A stretch of DNA of 64,000 bases from Paenibacillus sp. FSL H7-0737. Lineage in GTDB: Bacteria; Bacillota; Bacilli; Paenibacillales; Paenibacillaceae. The stretch is taken from assembly GCF_000758545.1 (NCBI RefSeq), contig NZ_CP009279.1:5518001-5582000 (forward strand). Direction: 5' to 3'. Below the pieces are notes generated by a model that was given only the letters and a program-made list of their open reading frames with translations, did no database searches and was not told where the DNA came from. The first letter of the stretch is position 1; the number at the start of each line of letters is the position of its first letter. The translations under genes were made by a program, and so were the position numbers. Below, one piece after another: positions 1 to 9,477 of the stretch.

Positions 1-166
1 TCTGGTAGATACATTCTCCAGAACTACCTCCCACATAAACACCTTGAACTCCTTTTTCAAATAAGTAATCACATAAGGCATGTGTCCGGGATTCGGAAAT
101 ATTTCCTTGATCGTCATAGCAAGCATAGAAGGCAGGTATAATTCCGTGGAACTTGTTGAGTGTCAT
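1..166 (-). CDS. DapA/NanA-family aldolase (lyase), N-terminal part only
   Basis: This is the first 55 codons of a gene that runs off the left edge. The translation begins MTLNKFHGIIPAFYACYDDQ and contains GGSSGEC, which corresponds to the substrate-carboxylate loop (GGSTGE) of the dihydrodipicolinate synthase / N-acetylneuraminate lyase family. These class I aldolases make a Schiff base through a lysine near residue 160, which lies outside the window. The 'Y-A-C-Y-D' segment near residue 15 looks more like N-acetylneuraminate lyases than like DapA, so a sialic-acid or other keto-sugar lyase is my preferred guess. The ATG at 166 follows an AAGGGGG ribosome site at about 174-180. A promoter-like pair lies at 212-240. 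The specific substrate cannot be decided from this fragment. Confidence 0.7.
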   Translation of the reverse strand, partial: MTLNKFHGIIPAFYACYDDQGNISESRTHALCDYLFEKGVQGVYVGGSSGECIYQ

Positions 167-211
167 TGATAATCCCCCTTAAGATGTGAACGGTTTCTTT
201 TCTACATATTC

Positions 212-240
212 AAGATATCACTTAAATTTGGTTCTGTAAA
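212..240 (-). promoter_or_regulatory. candidate SigA promoter of the aldolase gene
   Basis: Read on the minus strand, TTTACA (240-235) and TATCTT (217-212) are separated by 17 bases. The -10 lies about 46 bases before the ATG at 166. The -35 is one base off consensus and the -10 two bases off. An inverted repeat with 10-base arms (TCACTTAAAT at 218-227 and ATTTAAGTGA at 313-322) has one arm inside the spacer, so a repressor could act here; that is inference. Confidence 0.45.
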
Positions 241-689
241 TTATTTTCTCTATTTTTTTAAAAATAAAATTTATTTCCACCAGAATAACAATCATACTAG
301 AAAAATAGTTCCATTTAAGTGAACGCCCATAAAATAAGACCTTATTTTCCAATTAAAAATAGAATATCGGACGATATATGCAGCTCTAGTTATGATCAGA
401 GCAACACTATCTACGACCTTAAAGTCATCTACCGAATTGGTAATTATCAGAAATTATTTGCGATTCGCAAGGGCAATAGATTATCATTTTAAATCTAATA
501 AAAATGTCTCCTACAAGGAGACACTTTTCTCCATAGGAAGCACAAACCCTAATTAACACACAATGTTCACCTAAAAACTGTGTTTTTCACGTGGACACAG
601 CTTTAAAAAACTAATTTCTATGATATAATGAAAGCGTAACCAGAACAATACAAAATATATTGTTTCTTCGCCAAAGGAGGCTGGAGGAA
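241..689. other. AT-rich intergenic region with one hairpin
   Basis: No gene is supported here. The region is very AT-rich. A hairpin with 7-bp arms (TGTCTCC 505-511, GGAGACA 517-523) is followed by T-rich sequence on both strands and could terminate transcription in either direction, although no gene ends next to it. A TATAAT at 624-629 lies 60 bases before the small gene that starts at 690, but its -35 is poor. Confidence 0.4.
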
Positions 690-875
690 ATGCTAGCAGG
701 TCTTAAAGAACTTAAAAATTGGGTAACGGAAAATTGGAATCCAACGATGAATTCAGGTAATGAGGATTATCAAAAAATGGAATATTCTGTGCAACGCCAC
801 TTGCACACTCCAAGATCCCCAAAACCACTCACCTATGAAGAAGAAGCTCGTATCAAGACTGTTAAATTCCATTAA
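690..875 (+). CDS. small hypothetical protein (61 aa)
   Basis: I do not recognise this protein. The ATG at 690 is chosen because AAAGGAGG at 673-680 sits 9 bases ahead; an upstream in-frame TTG-type start at 660 has no such site. The product is short, hydrophilic and mixed in charge, starts MLAGLKELKNWV, and has no membrane segment or cysteine pattern. The helical, tryptophan-containing start followed by a proline-rich middle (PRSPKPLTYEEEARIKT) gives no family. It stands alone between a minus-strand gene on each side and is preceded by a TATAAT at 624-629. The strong ribosome site is the main reason to call it real. Confidence 0.5.
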   Translation: MLAGLKELKNWVTENWNPTMNSGNEDYQKMEYSVQRHLHTPRSPKPLTYEEEARIKTVKFH

Positions 876-987
876 TCTCACCACCTTTAGATACAGATTG
901 ACCCTATAATAGAATCTTGTCCTAAGGCCGCAGATCCGGAAGTCATTCCAGTAGAGCGGTCTTTTATTATGCCTTGAGATTATGTAC

Positions 988-1039
988 CAAAAAAACCTCC
1001 CTCTCCATGACGGCATCCCATCACTTCGAAAGAGGCTTC
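988..1039 (-). terminator. intrinsic terminator of the YesMN/oxidoreductase operon
   Basis: On the minus strand GCCTCTTTC pairs, with two G-U pairs, with GAGAGGGAGG across a 20-base loop and is followed by seven T. It begins about 17 bases after the stop codon of the oxidoreductase gene at 1056. Confidence 0.65.
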
Positions 1040-1055
1040 CTAGTATCATTTGATC

Positions 1056-2330
1056 TTATACAGACATTTCTCCTTTCTTCTGCAAGTCCGAAAGCTTGAC
1101 CGCCTGACCTGCGTTCAATCTAGAATGTTCCGACGCGAATGCGATCAAATGACTCTGAAGGGATGCCGTCGCCGAGGTCAAGCCTTGCGATGGATTACTG
1201 TCGAATTGACGCACATTCCGCAGGAATGAGCTTACCATACGGTCATCGCCGCCTCCATGGCCATCGCCTTCCACATTGCAGCCAATCTCAACCTTCTCGC
1301 CCGATACATAGCGGTACAGCGTGAAAGATCCTTTGTCCATATCCCCGATGATCTCGCCTTGAGTTCCCATAATTTGAACCCGGCGCGTGCCGCTCTGTGT
1401 CAGCCCTGACATGATGAACGATGCATTCGCTCCGTTCTCGAACTCCATGTTGACTACCTGGTGATCCACGACATTATTATCGCAGCGATACACGCAGCGA
1501 CCCCACGGTCCTTCCTTCAGCGCCTTCAAGATCCCCTCTTGCGACAAATCATTCGTCATATAGCGTGCCCAAGGGTGTTCCGGGGGCTGAATATATATTT
1601 TCATCGCCGAGAAGGCGCATTCCTTCTCAACCTCACAGCCGTTGATACAGCGATCCGCGGAGCCTTCCGGAGCGTTCTCCGCCCTGAAATGCAGTAATGA
1701 TCCGTACGAGCTCACGCTTGTACACGATTGATTCATAAGCCATGAGATGAGATCCAGATCATGGCATGATTTGGCCAGGATCATGGGACTCGTCTCCTCC
1801 GAATTGCGCCAATTCCCGCGGACATAACTGTGTGTCATATGCATGTAGCCCACATTTTCGGTTAATTGAATCGTACCTATCGTTCCGAGTTCACCGTCTT
1901 CGATGCATTTTTTGATCCCAGACCAGAACGGGGAATATCGCAGGACATGGGTTACGACGAGCAATCGCTTATACCGAAGCGAAGCTTGCTCCAATTCGAT
2001 GCATTCTTCCATGGAAGGAGACATCGGCTTCTCTAGCATGACATGATAGCCTAGCTCCATCGCTTTCATCGCTGGTATATAATGCATCCGATCGAGCGTA
2101 GCAATTATCATCACGTCCGCCATTTGACCCTGATCGAATACTTTCTCCCAAGAATCGTAGACATGCTCTGGGGCAATTCTATGAATCTCTGCAAATCGAT
2201 TTCTACGTTCATCATCCGGCTCAGCTACGGCAACAATCTTTAATTCATTCGGGAACTTCTCCGCGTAGGGCCCATAAATAAATCTTCCTCGACTGCCAGC
2301 GCCAAGTAATACAGCTGTTAATGTTCTCAA
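1056..2330 (-). CDS. Gfo/Idh/MocA-family NAD(P)-dependent oxidoreductase
   Basis: This is a 424-residue sugar or inositol dehydrogenase-type enzyme. The Rossmann start TAVLLGAGSRGR is at residues 5-16, and MLEKPMSPSMEE is the EKP motif whose lysine is catalytic in this family. The C-terminal half is the usual beta-sheet substrate domain. The reading frame is open further upstream, but I place the start at the TTG at 2330: AGGAGGAG lies 5 bases before it, and the extra N-terminal residues would precede the Rossmann strand without family support. It is the last gene downstream of a sugar transporter and YesM/YesN pair, so it probably oxidises the imported sugar or a derivative. Glycosidases with a Gfo/Idh fold also exist, so dehydrogenase activity is probable but not certain. 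Confidence 0.85.
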   Translation of the reverse strand: MRTLTAVLLGAGSRGRFIYGPYAEKFPNELKIVAVAEPDDERRNRFAEIHRIAPEHVYDSWEKVFDQGQMADVMIIATLDRMHYIPAMKAMELGYHVMLEKPMSPSMEECIELEQASLRYKRLLVVTHVLRYSPFWSGIKKCIEDGELGTIGTIQLTENVGYMHMTHSYVRGNWRNSEETSPMILAKSCHDLDLISWLMNQSCTSVSSYGSLLHFRAENAPEGSADRCINGCEVEKECAFSAMKIYIQPPEHPWARYMTNDLSQEGILKALKEGPWGRCVYRCDNNVVDHQVVNMEFENGANASFIMSGLTQSGTRRVQIMGTQGEIIGDMDKGSFTLYRYVSGEKVEIGCNVEGDGHGGGDDRMVSSFLRNVRQFDSNPSQGLTSATASLQSHLIAFASEHSRLNAGQAVKLSDLQKKGEMSV

Positions 2331-2422
2331 GACTACTCCTCCTCTTGCGCACCTAGTGTACTTCCATTGTAAGGCGGTAGGAACGGAGGCAAAAGAGATC
2401 GTTACTGACATTTCATATACAT

Positions 2423-4105
2423 TTATTGACCTTGATTCTGTATATGAGTCCTTGCCATACGGAAATCTTGCGGAGTTGTTTCATTCTGCTTCTTGAAGAA
2501 GCGAATAAATGCAAGTGCTGAGTTGTACCCCAGGGCAGCAGCAATTTCATTCACTTTCATCGATGTGTTGAGCAGCATATCCTTGGCGATCAGGTTACGA
2601 TAGTCGTTCACATATTTAGATAACCCTATTCCAGTGATTTGCTTATAAAGTCGGGATAAATACGATGGATTCAAGCTCACGTAATCGGCCAGCGCATTTA
2701 AGGAAATATCAGTGGAAATATGTTCTTCAATATATCGATGCACCTTATTCACGACCTCTGTCGGCAATTGCGTACCCCGCAGCGCATTCCATTCGAAGAA
2801 GCAATCCGCCATTTGCGAGAAGTATTGAATCAGCTCCGACCATGATGCGGAATCTCCATAGCGATATAACTTATCCAGATCCATCAGCGTATTGATGTAA
2901 TCCCGAATTTCCCGATTCTTATGGATATAGAACAGAAAAATAGCTGAAAGCGAATGATACAGTTCGATCTTCCTCTCATTCGGCGACTCCTCATCATTCC
3001 AAATGGACGTTAGTTCGGCATACAGCTTGTTGAATTGCTCCCGATGATTATTCTCGAGACAAGACATCAGCAATTGAACACGGGCGTGATAGAAGGCATC
3101 GTGGTAGTTCCCACTCAGATCACCGTTCACTTCTCTTTGAATGTCTTTATCGGTCAATATGACCTCATTAAATAATCCATGTCCTTGTACCAGGCCGTAT
3201 TTGATCGAGTGAAACCGATCAGATATGTTATCCCATGTCGTTGCTTCACTTCCAAGAAGGAAAGAAACCGATAAACTCAGCAATCTCTTGCAATTTCCCT
3301 GCACAGTCTCCAGAATTCCGCTCGTATACCGATGAGCTCTGATCCAATCCTGATCCCCATATTCGATAGACGATCCATCCGGGATTTTCGGTTGAATCAT
3401 CCAGACGATTTTGGATAACTCGAATACAACGGAATAGCATCTGACCTGCGTGGACAAATACTCATCGCAAATGTTCTGTACGGCGTAAGTCAATAACGCT
3501 TTATCCGGCGTCGTGAACATTTCTTTCCATGCGTCTACCCTGCCTATGAGCAAGTAAACCGGCAATGTCGCATCAAGCCGGATATCGATTTCTTTGAACG
3601 CCTGCTTTAATTGGCTATCCGATACATGCTTGCCTTGAAAGAGCTCCCACACATACTCTTTTTGCAGGGAGGGCAATGCCAGTCTCATTTTGGATTGCGC
3701 TCTAGCGATCATCTGTTCTTGGTTATTTTCTTCTTCAATTTTCTCAATCGCCCGTTCTACGGACTGAATAATTTTCTCATCACTTTCGACCTTCAGAATA
3801 TAATCGAACCCACCGTACGTAATTGCGCTCTTAGCATAATGAAAATCATTGTATCCTGTTAAGAAAATAACTTTGCAGGCCGGCCACTGGGATTTGATTT
3901 CCCGAAGCAGCTCAATCCCTTCCAGTCCAGGCATCTTAATGTCGGAAATCACGATATCAATACGATGATGAGACAGTACCTCCAGTGCTTCTTCACCTGA
4001 ATATGCCTTCATAACCTCGAGTTGTAAATGATCGGTCTCATTGAATAGCTCCAGAAGACCATCGACAATAATGGGAAGGTCATCGACGATTAGCAGTCGG
4101 TACAT
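2423..4105 (-). CDS. YesN-type response regulator (REC plus AraC HTH)
   Basis: This 560-residue cytoplasmic DNA-binding regulator has a receiver domain at residues 1-120, with acidic pair D8-D9, phospho-acceptor D55 in VISDIKMPG and conserved K105. A long central region has no clear motif, and the last 100 residues form two AraC-type helix-turn-helices ending GYNSALAFIRFFKKQNETTPQDFR. The ATG at 4105 follows GAGGAGGAA. The neighbouring gene 13 bases upstream is its YesM-type kinase, and the sugar transporter precedes both. In this family the regulator normally activates the adjacent transporter operon when the kinase senses an extracellular saccharide; that role is inferred from family and position. 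Confidence 0.92.
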   Translation of the reverse strand: MYRLLIVDDLPIIVDGLLELFNETDHLQLEVMKAYSGEEALEVLSHHRIDIVISDIKMPGLEGIELLREIKSQWPACKVIFLTGYNDFHYAKSAITYGGFDYILKVESDEKIIQSVERAIEKIEEENNQEQMIARAQSKMRLALPSLQKEYVWELFQGKHVSDSQLKQAFKEIDIRLDATLPVYLLIGRVDAWKEMFTTPDKALLTYAVQNICDEYLSTQVRCYSVVFELSKIVWMIQPKIPDGSSIEYGDQDWIRAHRYTSGILETVQGNCKRLLSLSVSFLLGSEATTWDNISDRFHSIKYGLVQGHGLFNEVILTDKDIQREVNGDLSGNYHDAFYHARVQLLMSCLENNHREQFNKLYAELTSIWNDEESPNERKIELYHSLSAIFLFYIHKNREIRDYINTLMDLDKLYRYGDSASWSELIQYFSQMADCFFEWNALRGTQLPTEVVNKVHRYIEEHISTDISLNALADYVSLNPSYLSRLYKQITGIGLSKYVNDYRNLIAKDMLLNTSMKVNEIAAALGYNSALAFIRFFKKQNETTPQDFRMARTHIQNQGQ

Positions 4106-4118
4106 GCTGATTCCTCCT

Positions 4119-5852
4119 CTAGTTCGCGCTTAGATTGATTCTTACTTGAAGTCCACCAAGAGCAGAACGTGACACTGTAATGCCATATTCCTCACCGTAC
4201 CGCAGTTGTATTCTGCGATGCACATTTATGATTCCGGTTGTTTCCTCCATCCGAGTGGTGGATTGACGCAGTCGCTTCTGAAGCTGTTCGATCTCCGCAT
4301 CGGAGATGCTTCGGCCATTATCTTCGACATAGATGGAGAATACATCACCCACCCGCTCACAATGAACCCATAGCTCACCCTGCTGAATCATATTGCCCAA
4401 GGCATGCTTATAAGCATTTTCGATGATCGGCTGCAGAATCAGCCTCGGCACGAAGAGATCGGGAACATCACCTTCGAACTTGACTTGAATACGGTCTCCG
4501 TAACATATGGTTTGCATGTCTACATACGTGCGAGAATGATTGACCTCCAGCCCCAGCGGAATATCATCCTCGTCATCACGAGTAATGAACTGAAAATATT
4601 GTCCGATGTACAGGCAGAATTGATAAGCCTTTTCCTTCTGATTCTCGGATTTAATTAACCGGCACAATACAAAAAAACAGTTATATAAAAAATGAGGATT
4701 AATTTGCGATTGCAATCGTTTCAGTTCGGAACGCTGGTTCCTGATTTGCTGCTCGTAATTTTCCTCGATTAGTGTTTTCAAGGATCGGATCGTATTATTA
4801 AAAGCTTGGTACAAATACCCGAACTCATCGGCTCCACGATCGATCACGATCGGTTCCAGCCTATTCTGCTGAACGCGCCGAAAGGAATGCACAAGTTTCA
4901 TTAATGGCCGATAGATAAATCGTAATAGAAAGTAGGAGAAGAAAACGACAATACCCACAGCTAGCACGCAAGCCCACCAGAACAATGTTCGATAGATCTC
5001 AAGAGAACCCAAAATCGTCTCTTCGGGAATGCACATAATCGAATAGGAATTCCAGAGACTGGAGTATTTATATACCGTAAGAAACCGCTTACCATTATAC
5101 ATAATCGTTTCGTATCCTTCGTCTTTTTGCAATTCCCGCTTATCCGCAGCGAAGGATTTCATTTGTTCCAGCAGTTCCGGATCCATGTCACTCTCGATCT
5201 CCCAACCACGTTCCAGATTGAGCAATACGCTCTGTCCACCACGCGAGCTGCCGATTTGAGATAACGTTTCTCTGATTTTGATAGTCGATAATTCAACCGC
5301 TACGATATAAATCGGATTTTTAACGGTATTAATGGGGTATTGCATGGAAATAAATAATCGATCGTTCCAGTAAATGAAAGGTTCTTCGTATAATCTCTTG
5401 TTTTGCTGCATAGAAGCATATTCCTGCTTATTCATCGAAGTTTCAAATTTATTGCTAAGAATCGTTCGGTCGATAAGAGGGATATACGCCCTTGCTTCTT
5501 GAATAAATGGACTTGAGTTCTTCATCAATTCAAGCCGTCTTTGGATATCTAATATTTTTTGCGCACGATCGTAATAACTCATGTAATTGCCTGTAGTTGC
5601 AATTTCCATCAAATCTTTGTCCATCACATAGTTCGGCAAATAACGGCTGATCCGGTCTGCTTCCTTGTCGAGTGAATCCAGATAGAAGCGAGTCGTATTT
5701 AGAATAGACTCGGAAATTTCACTCCGAATATTGTCCGAACCCTTCTCATTAATCAACCAGGTAATCGCCATGAGCGGAAACAAGGCTGCCAGAAAGGCAG
5801 CCATTATTTTCTGGAATATAGAGGAATCTTTAATCAAGAATCGGATTTTCAT
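4119..5852 (-). CDS. YesM-type sensor histidine kinase
   Basis: This 577-residue membrane kinase has transmembrane helix 1 at about residues 14-33, an extracellular dCache-like sensor region of roughly 250 residues, helix 2 (FWWACVLAVGIVVFFSYFLL) near residue 290, then a HAMP linker. The H-box is QINPHFLYNCFFVL at about 385, typical of the LytS/YesM group. The C-terminal HATPase has N (ILQPIIENAYKHAL) and G (VEDNGRSI) boxes. It autophosphorylates the H-box histidine and passes the phosphate to the YesN regulator just downstream. The ATG at 5852 is preceded by GGAGA. It lies 45 bases after the permease gene, so co-transcription with the transporter is likely. Confidence 0.92.
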   Translation of the reverse strand: MKIRFLIKDSSIFQKIMAAFLAALFPLMAITWLINEKGSDNIRSEISESILNTTRFYLDSLDKEADRISRYLPNYVMDKDLMEIATTGNYMSYYDRAQKILDIQRRLELMKNSSPFIQEARAYIPLIDRTILSNKFETSMNKQEYASMQQNKRLYEEPFIYWNDRLFISMQYPINTVKNPIYIVAVELSTIKIRETLSQIGSSRGGQSVLLNLERGWEIESDMDPELLEQMKSFAADKRELQKDEGYETIMYNGKRFLTVYKYSSLWNSYSIMCIPEETILGSLEIYRTLFWWACVLAVGIVVFFSYFLLRFIYRPLMKLVHSFRRVQQNRLEPIVIDRGADEFGYLYQAFNNTIRSLKTLIEENYEQQIRNQRSELKRLQSQINPHFLYNCFFVLCRLIKSENQKEKAYQFCLYIGQYFQFITRDDEDDIPLGLEVNHSRTYVDMQTICYGDRIQVKFEGDVPDLFVPRLILQPIIENAYKHALGNMIQQGELWVHCERVGDVFSIYVEDNGRSISDAEIEQLQKRLRQSTTRMEETTGIINVHRRIQLRYGEEYGITVSRSALGGLQVRINLSAN

Positions 5853-5897
5853 CGTTTGTTCTCCTGCAATGCAATGTCATAGTTTGAGTGCCCTATT

Positions 5898-6782
5898 TTA
5901 TTCTTTGACACTCCCCATCACAATTCCTTTAATGAAGAACCGCTGCAAGAACGGATACACGATAAGAATCGGAAATGCTGCTACGAATATTTGAGCTGCC
6001 CTGCTCGTACGATCGGACAATTTGATCATTAATTCTGCCCTCTCAGGTTTAATAAAGCGGAAATCCATTTTGATAATGATCGTCTGCAGGAAGGTCTGCA
6101 GCGGATAATTCTCGGGATGATTCATGTAAATCATACCATCAAACCAGCTATTCCAATGCCCCACCATAGTGAAAAGACCTGTCGTTGCCAATGCCGGCAA
6201 CGATAGCGGCACATATATTTTCCATAAGGTAGTAAATTGACCCGCCCCATCGAGCAGCGAAGATTCCTCAAGTTCTTTGGGCAGACTGCGGTAGAAATTC
6301 AGCAGCAGAATAACGTTGAACACCGTGACCGCTCCCGGCAGCACCAAAGCCCAGATTGTATCGAGCATCCCAAGGTTCTTCACGGTTAAATAGTTTGGAA
6401 TAAGCCCGCCACTGAATAAAATCGTGAATACGAAAAACCATGAATAGAAGGTCCGCAACCGAAATTGGCGAGAATCTTTGGATAATGGATAGGCCGTGAT
6501 AATCGTCAGGAACATGCTGATTGTCGTTCCCATAAGGACCCGCTGAATCGATACCCAGAATGCGCGTAAATATTCAGGTTTTCCAAATACGTTAGCATAA
6601 GCAGCCGTTGTGAATTCAACAGGCCACAGGATGACTTTTCCGGCGGATGCTGCCTGCCCGGAGCTGAACGAGAGCGCCAAAATATGAATAATAGGCATGA
6701 GGCATAACAAAGATACGGATGCCAGAAAAATAAAATTACATATCAAAAACAATTTTCTTCCGAATGATCTGTTAGTACGCAC
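5898..6782 (-). CDS. carbohydrate ABC transporter permease, LplC/YtcP type
   Basis: This is a 294-residue inner-membrane permease of the CUT1 family with six predicted membrane segments. The cytoplasmic EAA loop appears as EESSLLDGAGQFTTLWKIYVP, which contacts the ATPase. The C-terminus FIKGIVMGSVKE is typical of the YtcP/LplC subgroup. It pairs with the LplB-type permease 34 bases upstream and the binding lipoprotein before it. No ATPase gene is nearby, as is usual for this subgroup, which shares an MsmX-like ATPase encoded elsewhere. Substrates in this group are often oligosaccharides from plant or bacterial polysaccharides; the exact sugar is unknown. Confidence 0.92.
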   Translation of the reverse strand: MRTNRSFGRKLFLICNFIFLASVSLLCLMPIIHILALSFSSGQAASAGKVILWPVEFTTAAYANVFGKPEYLRAFWVSIQRVLMGTTISMFLTIITAYPLSKDSRQFRLRTFYSWFFVFTILFSGGLIPNYLTVKNLGMLDTIWALVLPGAVTVFNVILLLNFYRSLPKELEESSLLDGAGQFTTLWKIYVPLSLPALATTGLFTMVGHWNSWFDGMIYMNHPENYPLQTFLQTIIIKMDFRFIKPERAELMIKLSDRTSRAAQIFVAAFPILIVYPFLQRFFIKGIVMGSVKE

Positions 6783-6816
6783 GATGTGTCTCCCTTCTGA
6801 ATTACCGCCGATTGCA

Positions 6817-7731
6817 TTAGAAAATGCGGTAATTCGCTACACGATAGGCTAAGATATAGGACATAGATACGAATATGAAAGAGATGACGGATTTCAGCAG
6901 TCCTACGGCCGTAGCGAAACCGAACTGTGCTTGCTCAATCCCCATACGATATACGAAGGTATCGATAATATCCGCGCTTTCATAGACGGGAGGACTATAT
7001 AGGTTGAAGATTTGATCAAATCCGGCATTCAGTACATTCCCGATACTAAGCGTAAACATGAGAACGATAATAGGAAGCATCCCCGGCAGCGTCACATGTA
7101 ACGTCTGCTTAAAGCGTCCTGCGCCGTCGATCTCCGCTGCCTCGTACAGTGACGGATTAATACTGGTAAGCGCAGCCAGATAGACAATCGTACCAAATCC
7201 GAACTCTTTCCATACATCCGATATGACCATGACATAAGGGAACCATTTGTTGTCACCCAGGAAAAAAACAGGGTCGATACCAAACAAGCCAAGCACTTGA
7301 TTGAGAATACCGGAAGATGGAGACAATACATCGATTAGAATACCGCTTAACAAGACCCATGATAGAAAATGCGGCAAGTACACGAGCGTCTGGAAGGTCC
7401 GTTTGACCCATTCTTTCCGCAGCTCATTCAGAAGTATCGCTATGGTGACCGGAACGATCATACCTGCTACAATTTTCATCACCGCAATGTATACTGTATT
7501 GAAGAATATCCGGCCGATATCGGGGTAATCCATCAGTAACTGAAGGTTTTTAAGACCAATAAATGGTGAGCCGAACAACCCTTTATTCGGTACGTATTTC
7601 TGAAAGGCCATCATAATGCCGGCCATCGGGATATAACTGAAGATGAGGACCAATACGATCCCAGGAACCAACATCAAGTGAAGCGGCCACTCCCTCTTCC
7701 ACATACGCGTTAATACATTCATGCCATTCAC
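6817..7731 (-). CDS. carbohydrate ABC transporter permease, LplB/YteP type
   Basis: This is a 304-residue CUT1 permease. The opening PLHLMLVPGIVLVLIFSYIPMAGIMMAFQ forms the first membrane helix with the family's typical start. The EAA loop is EAAEIDGAGRFKQTLHVTLP. Six helices are expected. It lies between the binding lipoprotein (81 bases upstream) and the second permease (34 bases downstream) and is presumed to form the heterodimeric channel with the latter. Confidence 0.92.
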   Translation of the reverse strand: MNGMNVLTRMWKREWPLHLMLVPGIVLVLIFSYIPMAGIMMAFQKYVPNKGLFGSPFIGLKNLQLLMDYPDIGRIFFNTVYIAVMKIVAGMIVPVTIAILLNELRKEWVKRTFQTLVYLPHFLSWVLLSGILIDVLSPSSGILNQVLGLFGIDPVFFLGDNKWFPYVMVISDVWKEFGFGTIVYLAALTSINPSLYEAAEIDGAGRFKQTLHVTLPGMLPIIVLMFTLSIGNVLNAGFDQIFNLYSPPVYESADIIDTFVYRMGIEQAQFGFATAVGLLKSVISFIFVSMSYILAYRVANYRIF

Positions 7732-7812
7732 CTCGCTATAGGACTAAAAAATGAAGAACTAGGTTAAAGAAAAGAGAGGTCGTTTGTGTTCAACCCCTCG
7801 ATTCTCCTGCTA

Positions 7813-9477
7813 TCATTGTTTGTGAGTCGCGTACCATTCATTGACTTCTTTGGTCATTTCGTCGCCGCCAAGCTTTTTCCACTCTTCTACGAATTTATCG
7901 AATTCATCCACGGATACTTGATTCATCATAATCTTGAAGTATACTTCATCCCGCTTCTTCTTCAGGATTTCTTGTCGATCTGCCATGGTTGGAGTCGGTG
8001 CGCCGTAGAATTTGTTTTGTAGGTACTGTTTATTGTTCTGAATTTCAGGAACAAGTGAATATGCACCTTTTGGACCTGAGATCAGATATTCCCACCACAT
8101 GTTGATATCGGTACCGTCAACATACTTCATGGCACGCTCGTAACGAGTTTTTTGATCTTTCGTCTCCAAAATGCTTTCGTCTTTGTTCTCGATCGCTTTT
8201 GGCAATATTTCACCGTTATTATCCTTTTGTTTACCAACACGAAGCGGGCTTAGAAGCCAGTAGTTGTTGCCTTTCTCCTTCAGGTCTTTACCATACTCAT
8301 ACACTTTCTGTTCTGGCGTCGGATGATTATCCACGACAATCCAATGGTTCAGCAATTTAATAACGCCTTCCGGATGCTTCGCTTGCTTGGAGATAACATA
8401 ATATTCGTCAACACCCAAACCTATCTGCGATAGTGCAGGTTCGCTATCCACCGATGGAATCGGGAATACGCCCCACTCTTGTACGACTTTACCATCCTTT
8501 ACTGCGCCTTTAGCGAGCTGAGCCGGTACCCAAGACTGGCCGTATACGATACCTGCGTTGTTGTTATAGAGGAGCTCTGCTGCTTTCTCCACATCTTTAA
8601 CGACGAACTCAGGATCAATTAATCCTTTCTTGAACATTTCCTGCAGCGCCTTAAGTGCGTCTTTCACTTGAGGCTGAATGTCACTGTTGACCAAATTGCC
8701 ATTTCCGTCTTCCATCCAAAGATTTTCATAAGCATGGTAACTATTCAAGAATGCTATTAGTCCTGTTACAGCTGTGGACTGGTTGTTAAATGGATCTTTG
8801 CTAATTACAATTCCATACGGTTTCCCAGTGCCGCCTGGATCTTTTGTTTTGAACGCTTCGGCGATCGTCAAGAGATCCGCCATCGTCTTCGGTTCCGGCA
8901 GGTTCAATTTCTTCAGCCAGTCCGTGCGTACATAGAGGAACTGATACTGGTACGGATTATAAGAACTTGGAATCCCCATGAGTTTACCGTCGAAAGTGGC
9001 GGTCTTCAGTTGCATTCCGCCATCCATCGACAAGAATTTCTTAGTCTCATCTGTCGCATTCTTGTCATATACGTCCGTGATATCCATAATCATATCCGCT
9101 TCGGTCAGCTCTTTCAGCTGTGTAGCATTAACCTTCATGAAGTCCGGAAGATCATTGGAGGCGATGGACATCTTCACTTTTTCCTTGAATTGAACGTCAT
9201 CGGCGGACACCCATTTATTCGTGAGCTTCACGCCGATATCTTTCTCATACGCATCATAGACCGAGTTCTTCTCAAAGCTTTCGCCCTCATCGAATTTGAG
9301 ATACTGATCGCTTGCCGAAACTGTTGAAACTTCAATCACTTCATTTTTTTGTTCCACAGGTGTCTCAGGCTGCTTCTCAGGCTGCTTCTCCCCTTCATTT
9401 GTGGTTTTGCCGCATGCCGTGATAGTTAAACTTAGGATCAATGCGACGATCAGAAGTATTCTACTTTTTTTCTTCAT
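7813..9477 (-). CDS. extracellular sugar-binding lipoprotein (LipO/LplA type)
   Basis: This 554-residue secreted solute-binding protein has signal peptide MKKKSRILLIVALILSLTITACGK with lipobox LTITAC, so Cys22 should be lipidated after cleavage. A Glu/Pro/Gln-rich linker follows, then a type I extracellular solute-binding fold (DUF3502-like subgroup features not seen). The ATG at 9477 is preferred to one 15 bases upstream because GGAGGGG stands 5 bases before it. It is the first gene of the transporter, YesM/YesN and oxidoreductase run on the minus strand and would deliver the substrate to the two permeases. Confidence 0.92.
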   Translation of the reverse strand: MKKKSRILLIVALILSLTITACGKTTNEGEKQPEKQPETPVEQKNEVIEVSTVSASDQYLKFDEGESFEKNSVYDAYEKDIGVKLTNKWVSADDVQFKEKVKMSIASNDLPDFMKVNATQLKELTEADMIMDITDVYDKNATDETKKFLSMDGGMQLKTATFDGKLMGIPSSYNPYQYQFLYVRTDWLKKLNLPEPKTMADLLTIAEAFKTKDPGGTGKPYGIVISKDPFNNQSTAVTGLIAFLNSYHAYENLWMEDGNGNLVNSDIQPQVKDALKALQEMFKKGLIDPEFVVKDVEKAAELLYNNNAGIVYGQSWVPAQLAKGAVKDGKVVQEWGVFPIPSVDSEPALSQIGLGVDEYYVISKQAKHPEGVIKLLNHWIVVDNHPTPEQKVYEYGKDLKEKGNNYWLLSPLRVGKQKDNNGEILPKAIENKDESILETKDQKTRYERAMKYVDGTDINMWWEYLISGPKGAYSLVPEIQNNKQYLQNKFYGAPTPTMADRQEILKKKRDEVYFKIMMNQVSVDEFDKFVEEWKKLGGDEMTKEVNEWYATHKQ

